Origin: a bacterium
GTDB taxonomy: Bacteria > Bdellovibrionota_C > UBA2361 > OMII01
Direction: 5' to 3'
NCBI GenBank assembly: GCA_017853915.1
Contig: JAFMIS010000125.1
Coordinates: 1-7,138 of the forward strand
Length of the DNA stretch: 7,138 nucleotides
Under the pieces are notes generated by a model, which was given only the letters and a program-made list of their open reading frames with translations, was not told where the DNA came from and made no database searches. Numbering within the stretch: the stretch's first letter is position 1; each line of letters begins with the position of its first letter. Made by a program: the position numbers and the translations under genes. Shown here one piece after another: positions 1 to 5,951 of the stretch.

Positions 1-574
1 TCTCGATTGCGGCGGAGGGTGTTCGGGCTTCGGGAGGCTCCTCAATAACGATGGCGACTCGTCTATCGACTTGGGTCTTACCATCATCGGGTTTCGACTC
101 TCGTGGATCGCGACGCGGAGACTCTGAGGTGGCGGCTTGGTCCTGGGCCTCTTTTGGATGTGAGGACCTCGGCTCTATTTCGCGGGTGATGTGAGGCTCG
201 AGCCGCTTTCCATGAGGATCCTTTAGCGTCACCGGCTCTGCTGTGTCTCTGGTGGTAGCAGAGTGCCGGGCGAAGGGATGCGCGTCGAGGGGCAGCGGTG
301 CGGCATGAGGCCCAGTAGCCGTCTGAGGATATGGGAGGCCAGCACCGCTGACTCCTGGCTGGACCGTCACGACAACAATCATACTCGATTCAAGCCCTCG
401 ACGATGTGAATGATCATGGGGCCGCGCGCCGTTGAGCAGCTCTCGCTGCACCATCTGTCTATCAATAGTTGTTGGGACCGGCGCGGAGAGAGAGTTTTGA
501 CTCGACTGCTCGGTTGTGGGGGAACTGGCGCTCGGTGCCGCCGCTGCAGATGGTGTTGTCGTGTGAGCACTCAC
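1..574 (-). CDS. Low-complexity Pro/Ser/Thr/Ala/His-rich protein, N-terminal part (runs off the left edge)
   Basis: The minus strand is open from a GTG at 574 to the window edge, 191 codons. An in-frame TAA lies 18 bases upstream of the GTG, so the gene must begin at this GTG or further in (for example the ATG at about codon 41). A weak AAGG sits about six bases before the GTG. The first 30 residues are almost only Ala, Ser, Thr and Pro. There follows a short ordered-looking piece (around IDRQMVQRELLNGARPHDHS), then a Val-rich bit (MIVVVTV, about residues 64-70), then a long charged, Pro- and His-rich region rich in Arg, Glu and Asp. No signal peptide, membrane segment or enzyme motif is visible. 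It reads like a disordered N-terminal region of a larger protein, but I do not recognise it. A chance open frame is possible, although protein-like composition over 190 codons argues against that. Confidence 0.55.
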   Translation of the reverse strand, partial: MSAHTTTPSAAAAPSASSPTTEQSSQNSLSAPVPTTIDRQMVQRELLNGARPHDHSHRRGLESSMIVVVTVQPGVSGAGLPYPQTATGPHAAPLPLDAHPFARHSATTRDTAEPVTLKDPHGKRLEPHITREIEPRSSHPKEAQDQAATSESPRRDPRESKPDDGKTQVDRRVAIVIEEPPEARTPSAAIE

Positions 575-636
575 GTAGCGCCTTAAGATTTAAAATCGAT
601 TAAACAGGTTATGGGGCTTGCTTCACCCTGGAGTGG

Positions 637-656
637 ACTAGGTTCTGGTCCTAAGT
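637..656. repeat. Small inverted repeat in the divergent intergenic region
   Basis: ACTAGG (637-642) can pair with CCTAAGT (650-656) with one bulged A and a seven-base loop. It lies within the leader or promoter zone of the leftward gene starting at 574. It could be an operator or a leader hairpin, or chance. No T-run follows on either strand, so it is not an intrinsic terminator. Confidence 0.2.
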
Positions 657-730
657 GATTGATATTTGGTGGTAATGCCGCACAAAATTAATAATGTGGC
701 GGGTTCAGCCCAGAAAACTAGCGGCCTGGT

Positions 731-758
731 TTGAATAGACCGCGCACTCTGGTACTAT
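731..758 (+). promoter_or_regulatory. Candidate sigma-70 promoter for the rnc-der operon
   Basis: TTGAAT (731-736, four of six matches to TTGACA) and TACTAT (753-758, four of six matches to TATAAT) are separated by 16 bases. Transcription would start near 765, giving a leader of about 100 bases before rnc. It is the best rightward promoter match I find in the 288-base gap between the leftward gene at 574 and rnc. Each box has only four matches, so this is a candidate. Confidence 0.35.
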
Positions 759-836
759 CAGAAGCGTTGTTTAACCCCTCTCAATCACCAAAGACGGCCT
801 TTTTGGCGTACTGGTAAGGATTCTTTTGTGATTGTG

Positions 837-858
837 AGGCTCTCTTTCTGTGGAGCCT
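837..858 (+). promoter_or_regulatory. Hairpin covering the rnc Shine-Dalgarno site
   Basis: AGGCTC (837-842) pairs perfectly with GAGCCT (853-858) around a ten-base loop. The second arm contains three bases of the GGAG (852-855) that stands seven bases before the rnc ATG at 863. In the mRNA this hairpin would partly hide the ribosome-binding site. E. coli RNase III is known to control its own mRNA by cutting a leader hairpin. Here the stem is short for an RNase III substrate, so simple translational masking is the more cautious reading. Confidence 0.35.
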
Positions 859-862
859 ACGT

Positions 863-1738
863 ATGCGATTTGGAATCGTCAGGAACTCTCCTGACTCGAT
901 TGTTGCGTCAAACGAGAAGAAGAATACCAGGGAGACGCCTGAACCGTTGGGGCGTGATTGCTACGGCGATATCGAGGCACAACTCGGTTACGCTTTTGTC
1001 GATCCCGCGTGGCTTGAGAGGGCGCTGACGCACCGTTCCGTGCACATGAAGGGAGTCAAAAGCGACTACGAGCGCTTGGAGTTTTTGGGAGACGCGGTGT
1101 TTGATCTGGCGGTAGCGCATCTGTTGCTCGATAAACACCAAGAGGCACACGAGGGGGAGCTCTCAAAGATGAGAGCGGCTTTAGTGAATACAAGCTCCCT
1201 TGCGGAGATCGCCCGTCGTTTGAGTTTGGGAAAATATATACGATTGAGTCGCGGCGAGTTGGCGAGCGGAGGGGCAGAGCGCTCATCGATTCTCGCGGAT
1301 GTTGTTGAAGCGGTGCTCGGAGCGGTCTATCGCGAGGGAGGATATGAAGCGGCGCGTGGTTGTGTTGAGCGCCTCTTAGGGGATCAGATCGCGACTGTTA
1401 CGCCACGGGACCCCAAGACCGAACTTCAGGAAGCTCTGCATGCTTCAGGCAGCGACGCTCCTCTCTACCGTCTCGAGTGTGTCGAGGGACCGGAGCATTC
1501 ACCGATATTTGTCTCGGTGGTTGAGGTTGATGGACAGATTGTCGGACGCGGTCAGGGACCGACTAAGAAGGCTTCTCAGCAGGCTGCCGCGGAGGAAGCG
1601 TTGACACACCTTAAAGGGGGAGATGACCTCGACCAGGGTTTCATCCTGAAAGCCGATAGTGAGGCGGGTGGTCAGAATGGCGATGACGCGGGAGAGGGGC
1701 ATTCAAAGAGTCGGGCGGAGGTTTCCAATGACGAGTAG
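863..1738 (+). CDS. rnc: Ribonuclease III
   Basis: Endonuclease that cuts double-stranded RNA, chiefly rRNA precursors and some mRNAs, acting as a cytoplasmic dimer with Mg2+. The product is 291 residues. The signature ERLEFLGDAV starts at residue 70. All metal and catalytic positions known from E. coli RNase III are present at a constant offset of +32: E70, E73, D77, E97, D146 and E149 (in SILADVVEA). The double-stranded RNA-binding domain spans about 183-251 (DPKTELQEAL to the Ala-rich AAAEEAL helix). E. coli RNase III has 226 residues; here there are 32 extra N-terminal residues and an acidic, Gly-rich tail of about 40 residues after the RNA-binding domain. The ATG at 863 is favoured by GGAG seven bases upstream. 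A TTG at 947 would trim the extension but has a worse-spaced Shine-Dalgarno site. The stop overlaps the der start by 11 bases, so the two are probably translationally coupled. Confidence 0.96.
   Translation: MRFGIVRNSPDSIVASNEKKNTRETPEPLGRDCYGDIEAQLGYAFVDPAWLERALTHRSVHMKGVKSDYERLEFLGDAVFDLAVAHLLLDKHQEAHEGELSKMRAALVNTSSLAEIARRLSLGKYIRLSRGELASGGAERSSILADVVEAVLGAVYREGGYEAARGCVERLLGDQIATVTPRDPKTELQEALHASGSDAPLYRLECVEGPEHSPIFVSVVEVDGQIVGRGQGPTKKASQQAAAEEALTHLKGGDDLDQGFILKADSEAGGQNGDDAGEGHSKSRAEVSNDE
1717..1721 (+). promoter_or_regulatory. Ribosome-binding site that fixes the der start
   Basis: GGAGG lies six bases before the ATG at 1728, inside the last codons of rnc. This near-perfect site at ideal spacing favours 1728 over the upstream in-frame GTG at 1659, whose extension is basic and un-Der-like, and over the ATG at 1746. 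Confidence 0.8.
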
Positions 1739-3179
1739 TTTTCATATGCCCACGGTATGCATCGTTGGGCGTACCAATGTTGGAAAGTCGACCTTGTTTA
1801 ATGCCTTGGCGGGTCGTCGCAAGGCCGTTGTAAAGGATCAACCAGGAGTGACACGCGATAGGTGTTTTGAGGTGGTCACCCGCTTTGATTTTCCCTTTAA
1901 CCTGGTCGATACAGGAGCTCTGGTTGGAGAGGAATCGATAGCTCTCCACGAGGCGGTACGCGCCCAGAGTGAGCTGGCGATTAAGCAGAGCGATCTCGTC
2001 ATCGTTGTGTTTGATGGACTCCATGGGTTGCATCCTCTCGATAGTGAGGTGGTTGATCTGATCCGTCAGATCGGAAAGCCAGCAATCTATGTCGCCAATA
2101 AGTGCGAGAAGCCATCAGCAGCGATGACATCGGCCGAGCTCTACACGCTCGGACTAGAACATATAATCCCGCTGAGCGCGGCTCATCGAAGAGGAATTCG
2201 GGATCTCATCGCGCGTATGGCTGAGATCCTGCAGCCGGCTGAGTTAAGCCTTGCCAATAGTCAGGATGAGGACGGGTTTATTCCCGAGAACCTCACAGAA
2301 GAATCTCCGCTCTCAGAGCCTGAAGCGTTGAGTGAATCCCCGGACGAGGGTCGGCCGATAAATTTAGCTATTATTGGCAAACCAAATGTGGGTAAGAGTA
2401 CCTTCGTTAATACCCTGCTCGGAGAGGATCGCATGATTACTTCTCCGATCGCCGGAACAACTCGCGACAGCATTAAGAGTGAATTGGTCCGGAATGGACA
2501 GTCATTCGAGATCGTGGATACCGCTGGATTAAGAAAGAAAGCGGGGGTGCGGGAAAATTCAGTGGAACGTTTTAGCAACATCCGTACCCTTCGCTCATTA
2601 GCTCAGAGCGATGTGGCAGTGTTTTTGCTTGACGCGTCTGAGGGTATTCCGACTGAGCAGGATGCGCGCATTGTTGGACTCGCGCACGAGAAAGGCAAGA
2701 GTCTCGTAATCGTTGTTAATAAGTGGGACCTCATTGAAAAGAATCCCCGAATCGCGGAAGCGTATCGTTCGGCCATCCGGTCCGTGTTTAAATTTGCGGC
2801 CTACGCGCCGGTATTGTTTGTGTCAGCTTTGACCGGGCAGAGGTGCCTTGCGGTGCTAGACACGGTGCAGGAGGTCTACACAGCCTCAAAACGAAGACTA
2901 TCCACGAACGAGGTGAACAAGGTTTTCGGAGACGCGTTTGTCGCTAAGCCTCCTCCGGTCTACCGGGGCGTGCCGATCAAATTGTTGTACGCGACTCAGG
3001 TAGCCACAAAGCCGCCGACCTTCGCTGTATTTGTGAACCACCCGGAACGATTGCGATTCAACTATGAGCGGTACCTTCGAAATATTGTTCGAAAGGTATA
3101 CCCATTTCCAGGGAACGATATTCGAATCTTGTTCCGCCGGCGCAGCGGGATTAATAATGATCGAAGACGGGCTGCCTAG
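1728..3179 (+). CDS. der: Ribosome-assembly GTPase Der (EngA)
   Basis: Essential GTPase with two tandem G domains that binds the 50S subunit during late assembly. The product is 483 residues; E. coli Der has 490. First G domain: P-loop GRTNVGKST (14-22), switch VTRDR (41-45), DTGA (61-64), G4 box NKCE (124-127) and SA (150-151). An acidic Ser/Glu-rich linker spans about 171-208. Second G domain: GKPNVGKST (217-225), AGTTRDS (242-248), DTAG (264-267), NKWD (331-334) and SAL (366-368). The C-terminal KH-like domain follows from about 380 to 470, with a basic tail. In the first domain the usual NKxD is NKCE and the usual GRPN is GRTN; Asp-to-Glu at this place is, from memory, also seen in alphaproteobacterial Der. 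The gene overlaps rnc by 11 bases and the next gene by 23. rnc is often followed by era, so finding der in that place is of some interest. Confidence 0.96.
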   Translation: MTSSFHMPTVCIVGRTNVGKSTLFNALAGRRKAVVKDQPGVTRDRCFEVVTRFDFPFNLVDTGALVGEESIALHEAVRAQSELAIKQSDLVIVVFDGLHGLHPLDSEVVDLIRQIGKPAIYVANKCEKPSAAMTSAELYTLGLEHIIPLSAAHRRGIRDLIARMAEILQPAELSLANSQDEDGFIPENLTEESPLSEPEALSESPDEGRPINLAIIGKPNVGKSTFVNTLLGEDRMITSPIAGTTRDSIKSELVRNGQSFEIVDTAGLRKKAGVRENSVERFSNIRTLRSLAQSDVAVFLLDASEGIPTEQDARIVGLAHEKGKSLVIVVNKWDLIEKNPRIAEAYRSAIRSVFKFAAYAPVLFVSALTGQRCLAVLDTVQEVYTASKRRLSTNEVNKVFGDAFVAKPPPVYRGVPIKLLYATQVATKPPTFAVFVNHPERLRFNYERYLRNIVRKVYPFPGNDIRILFRRRSGINNDRRRAA

Positions 3180-4227
3180 CCCGCGTCGGGGGACCATGTT
3201 CACACGAGGCATCTATCTCTTCTCCAAATGGAGCTGCATCGCTCTCGTCTCTGTTCTTTTTTGCGAGTTCTCACTTAGGGTGTGGGATTTCTGGCCCGTG
3301 TACCAATTGACGGGAAAGGGAATCGGCGGTGGGAAGGGTGTTGTGTACTTTACCCCCGATCCTGAGCTGCTCTTTCGGATGCTTCCAAATAAGCTGCACT
3401 CTATCAACGCCGACGGTTTTCGAGATGACGCGCCGACAAGACAGGGTAACGACTTAGTAGTTGTAGTAGGGGACTCATTCCCGATGGGACTCGCGGTGCA
3501 ACCCGACGAGACATTTCCTCAGCGCTTGGAGGCCCTCATGGCCCCGCGGGAGGTCTACAACATGGGGGTTCAGGGATACGGACCTGATCAGGCGCTCATA
3601 GCCTTCAAGAAGTACGGTGCTCCCTTGAAGCCAAGCACTGTTATTCTGTCGCTGTATCCATCCAATGATTTTAACGATCTTGTCAAAAACAATCTTCTAG
3701 AGCCGAGCCAAGACTCCAATTCGGTCACCCGGATTAATCCAAATCCAATAGAGAGGATTATTCCGCGCTGGAGGCTGAGCATGGCATATTACATGCTTCG
3801 CTTACGCCGATTTCTTCCGGCTGAGCGTGAAGAGGAGCTTTCACGAACTCTCTTTAACGACAAGGATAGTGACGAGAAATTTTCATCTGCCGAATACGAG
3901 CGCGCTATTCGGACGATGCGCTCGATTCTGACAGAGTTCGCGCGCATGTCTAAGGAGGATAACTTTGAGCTTGTGGGGGTTATCATTCCCTCGTTTAAAA
4001 GCATCGAGGGAGAGGGGCGAGGCTCCACGGAGAGTCTGCTCGACCAAGAGATGGTCGCTATCTGTCGTGAGACATCGGTTTCGTGTCTTGATCTGAATCC
4101 ACGTTTTCAGTCGTGGCAGGGGGGGGCTCTATACCTTCCCGCAGATCGCCATCTGAGCGCGCAGGGCCACTCGGAAGTGGCCCAAGCAATCTTTGAAATG
4201 CTCCATCGCGCTAGCCCAGATCGATGA
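3157..4227 (+). CDS. Membrane-anchored SGNH/GDSL hydrolase-like protein
   Basis: The product is 356 residues. A positively charged N-terminus (RR at 10-11, R17) precedes a hydrophobic segment at about 25-40 (CIALVSVLF), a likely uncleaved signal anchor with the rest outside the inner membrane. SGNH blocks are complete. Block I is VVVVGDSFPMG with nucleophile S107. Block II is NMGVQGYG (135-142). Block III is SNDF (169-172) with N170. Block V is DRHLSAQGH with D330 and H332. NADGFRD (84-90), just before block I, is typical of a widespread family of anchored SGNH proteins that act as esterases, deacetylases or acyltransferases on envelope carbohydrates; the substrate here is unknown. The ATG at 3157 has GGGA six bases upstream and overlaps der by 23 bases. 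An ATG at 3196 would remove the overlap, but its G-run is only two to three bases away. Probably co-transcribed with rnc and der. All catalytic residues are present, so it should be active. Confidence 0.85.
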   Translation: MIEDGLPSPRRGTMFTRGIYLFSKWSCIALVSVLFCEFSLRVWDFWPVYQLTGKGIGGGKGVVYFTPDPELLFRMLPNKLHSINADGFRDDAPTRQGNDLVVVVGDSFPMGLAVQPDETFPQRLEALMAPREVYNMGVQGYGPDQALIAFKKYGAPLKPSTVILSLYPSNDFNDLVKNNLLEPSQDSNSVTRINPNPIERIIPRWRLSMAYYMLRLRRFLPAEREEELSRTLFNDKDSDEKFSSAEYERAIRTMRSILTEFARMSKEDNFELVGVIIPSFKSIEGEGRGSTESLLDQEMVAICRETSVSCLDLNPRFQSWQGGALYLPADRHLSAQGHSEVAQAIFEMLHRASPDR

Positions 4228-4235
4228 CGTAGGAG

Positions 4236-4250
4236 GCGTCATAAGGACGC
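4236..4250. repeat. Short GC-rich hairpin between convergent genes
   Basis: GCGTC and GACGC form a perfect five-base-pair stem around the loop ATAAG, within the 55-base gap between the SGNH gene stop and the ilvA stop. It is symmetrical and so could act on both transcripts. It has no T-run on either side, so a terminator role is doubtful. I see no better terminator in the gap. Confidence 0.25.
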
Positions 4251-4282
4251 GGATACGACGCGCTTCAATATCATTCTCGCGC

Positions 4283-5791
4283 TCAATGAACGTGCCTGCC
4301 GATGACTACCTGCGCCTTCGACCCCGTTTGCGCTGGTTTTCGGTAAAAAAGAAAGCCTACCGAACCAAGCGCTCCCTGTTGATGCAGAGCCTCCGTATAC
4401 CTGAGAAAACTCCCGGGTCGATCGTCGAGAGTGATCAATTCCTCTCGATATGCCTGCGCGACAGGATCGCCGACTGAAAACAAAGCTTGCGATCCCTCAG
4501 CCAGTCGATAACTTCCAGGAAAATGCTGGGAGAGAACGCGCTCAAGGCGTAGGGTTTCAGAACGGGCGACCTCGAAATCAACGTGCAGAGTGCCGGAGCC
4601 ACATTCAGGCTCCTGTTTGTACGTAAGTCCAGCAATATTGTGCTGACCGACCGCTCTTAGAAATCGTAGCAGCTCGCCATCACGCTCCCGCACGACAACA
4701 TCGAAGGCGCAGCGCTCGTGCGAATGTAGATTCATACGCATCGGTGAGCGAACCGCGTTCTCGAACATACCCGGGTCAACATTAGCTCCAGAGAGAATTG
4801 TGTAGGATAACCCACTCGACATGTTCGGAAGCAGAAAATGCCTGCGAGCAAATCGCTCTCCAGCCAAGGCGAGCACCCCGGATGGCTCGAGCATCCGCGA
4901 GTGGAGATGATGATAATCTCGCATGGTCGCTACGATTGTGTCGTGAGGAATCAGCATCACGCGATCAATAAGAGGCGCCAGAGATACAAAAGTCTCTCCA
5001 ACTCGGGCAACGCGGGTGCCATCAGCAATCGTATCAGGGACAGCCTGCACGGGTCGTCCAAAGAGTGCCCCGACAACTGCAGCTGGGGAGCTTTCATCGA
5101 CTACTCCGATGATCTCTGGCCGTGGGAGCTCAGCTGGCCAACGAGTCTTGAGAACGCTCGCGATTCCCGATACCAAACCACCCCCACCGATCGGCACGAA
5201 TACCCGAACGCGGTCGAAGCGACGGTGTGCAGAAAGATCTTTCAGGTGTTCGATCAGCTCAAATCCGATCGTGCCCTGTCCCGCGACAACGAGCCGCTCA
5301 TCAAATGGATGTACGAATCGAGCGCCATCCTGAGCCGAGCCGCGCTCGGCCCGCGCGGCCGCTAGACATTCATCGAATGATTGTCCCACGCGAATGACGT
5401 TAGCTCCAAAACGTTGAATGTTCGCGACCTTCACCTCAGGGGCGCTCTCGGGAACATATATTAGCGCTTTCATCCCAAGCACGTGTGCAGCGTGTGCTAG
5501 TCCGGCACCATGGTTACCAGCGGAGGCAGTCCAGACAGATGAGGCACCCTGCTCCTGGGCCACGAACGCGCTGGCCAGAGCGCCGCGAGCTTTGTATGCG
5601 CTGGTAGGATTGCGGGTAGCGTCGGCAAGGCACAACCCACCTTGGTTCACGGCACCAAACGACATACTCAACCCGTGCTTCGACATTAGAGGGAGTAGGG
5701 CCTCGGAGAGGGCGGCTATATCTTTCGCCAGTAAGCTCGATTGATCGAGGACTGTGGCGGAACATTGAGAAGAATGTAGTGAAGAAAACAT
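4283..5791 (-). CDS. ilvA: Threonine deaminase (threonine ammonia-lyase), biosynthetic type
   Basis: Pyridoxal-phosphate enzyme that converts threonine to 2-oxobutanoate and ammonia, the first committed step of isoleucine synthesis. From the ATG at 5791 the product is 502 residues; E. coli IlvA has 514. The cofactor lysine is K67 in SAYKARGA. The SAGNHG loop is at 90-95 and the glycine-rich phosphate loop PIGGGGLVSG at 200-209. S304 in EPSG matches the serine near the pyridine nitrogen. The catalytic domain ends with LSGANVD (about 333-339). Two ACT-like regulatory halves follow, about 361-440 and 450-500 (LITLDDRPGSFLRY), as in isoleucine-inhibited IlvA. Having both supports biosynthetic rather than short catabolic (TdcB) type. 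Start: the ATG at 5791 fits family length but lacks a Shine-Dalgarno site. A TTG at 5887 has GGAG four bases upstream and would add 32 atypical residues. The upstream region carries an apparent isoleucine attenuator. Confidence 0.94.
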   Translation of the reverse strand: MFSSLHSSQCSATVLDQSSLLAKDIAALSEALLPLMSKHGLSMSFGAVNQGGLCLADATRNPTSAYKARGALASAFVAQEQGASSVWTASAGNHGAGLAHAAHVLGMKALIYVPESAPEVKVANIQRFGANVIRVGQSFDECLAAARAERGSAQDGARFVHPFDERLVVAGQGTIGFELIEHLKDLSAHRRFDRVRVFVPIGGGGLVSGIASVLKTRWPAELPRPEIIGVVDESSPAAVVGALFGRPVQAVPDTIADGTRVARVGETFVSLAPLIDRVMLIPHDTIVATMRDYHHLHSRMLEPSGVLALAGERFARRHFLLPNMSSGLSYTILSGANVDPGMFENAVRSPMRMNLHSHERCAFDVVVRERDGELLRFLRAVGQHNIAGLTYKQEPECGSGTLHVDFEVARSETLRLERVLSQHFPGSYRLAEGSQALFSVGDPVAQAYREELITLDDRPGSFLRYTEALHQQGALGSVGFLFYRKPAQTGSKAQVVIGRHVH

Positions 5792-5803
5792 ACTGCTATA
5801 ATT

Positions 5804-5832
5804 AAAATATCTGTCGGTAAGCGATCTGTCGA
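5804..5832 (-). promoter_or_regulatory. Candidate proximal ilvA promoter
   Basis: TCGACA (5832-5827, five of six matches to TTGACA) and TATTTT (5809-5804, four of six) are 17 bases apart. Transcription would begin near 5797, only about six bases before the ilvA ATG. No Shine-Dalgarno site precedes that ATG, so this promoter would give a nearly leaderless message that bypasses the upstream attenuator. Weaker than the distal promoter at 5982-6011. Confidence 0.35.
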
Positions 5833-5870
5833 AACAGGGGAAGGGTGGGTCTGGGGTTCTGGGAAATAAT
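5831..5870 (-). promoter_or_regulatory. C-rich, G-poor leader segment resembling a Rho-utilisation site
   Basis: Read on the ilvA coding strand, these 40 bases contain 18 C and only 3 G, with repeated CC and CCC steps and little scope for pairing. Rho is known to load on unstructured RNA of this composition. It begins 28 bases after the leader-peptide stop codon and overlaps the 3' arm of the attenuator hairpin, so access could depend on the leader ribosome. The role is inferred from composition and position. Confidence 0.4.
5837..5863 (+). other. G-quadruplex motif
   Basis: The plus strand, which is the template strand for ilvA, has five G-runs in 27 bases: GGGG (5837-5840), GGG (5843-5845), GGG (5847-5849), GGGG (5853-5856) and GGG (5861-5863). 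The loops are two, one, three and four bases. This satisfies the usual rule of four runs of three or more G with loops of one to seven. It is the complement of the C-rich leader segment, so the same bases may act as DNA structure, as RNA signal, or both. Confidence 0.6.
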
Positions 5871-5895
5871 CGCCACCGGACGGGCAATTATCTCC
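5862..5895 (-). promoter_or_regulatory. Attenuator-like hairpin directly after the Ile-rich leader peptide
   Basis: On the minus strand, 5895-5883 (GGAGATAATTGCC) pairs with 5874-5862 (GGCGATTATTTCC). This gives 13 base pairs including two G-U pairs, with an eight-base loop (5882-5875). It starts three bases after the leader stop codon. The next bases are C-rich, with no U-tract, so it is not a standard intrinsic terminator. The 5' arm contains GGAG and a TTG (5887) in frame with ilvA, so the hairpin could alternatively hide an ilvA translation start. Confidence 0.6.
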
Positions 5896-5951
5896 AATCA
5901 AATCGAAATAATGGAAATCGAGGCCCGTCGGAGAGGAGAAAAGTTTGCCCG
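5879..5951 (-). promoter_or_regulatory. Competing base-pairing arms in the ilvA leader
   Basis: Bases 5885-5879 (GCCCGTC) are the exact complement of 5929-5923 (GACGGGC), which lies in leader codons 16-18 just before the Ile codons. Overlapping bases 5887-5881 (TTGCCCG) are the exact complement of 5951-5945 (CGGGCAA), in leader codons 9-11. That second pairing can extend through ATCGC (5955-5951) with GCGAT (5873-5869) across a bulge. Both pairings exclude the hairpin at 5895-5862. Mutually exclusive arms inside and after a leader peptide are the hallmark of ribosome-controlled attenuators. Confidence 0.5.

Noticed and set aside
675..734. A 19-codon plus-strand frame starting MPHKINN in the divergent intergenic region
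   Set aside because: A GGTGG lies close before the ATG, but there is no pathway-related codon bias, no following hairpin and no clear promoter in front. Probably chance.
1659..1727. Upstream GTG extension of der by 23 residues
   Set aside because: The extension is basic and unlike Der, lies over the rnc tail, and has no ribosome-binding site as good as the GGAGG before 1728.
2097..2108. NKCE instead of NKxD in the first G domain of Der, considered as a defect
   Set aside because: Asp-to-Glu at this position is, from memory, common in some Der lineages such as Alphaproteobacteria, and all other G-motifs are intact.
4838..5365. Long plus-strand open frame of 175 codons
   Set aside because: It lies wholly antisense to the conserved catalytic core of ilvA, has unlike-protein composition and shows no family motif. 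It is an antisense shadow.
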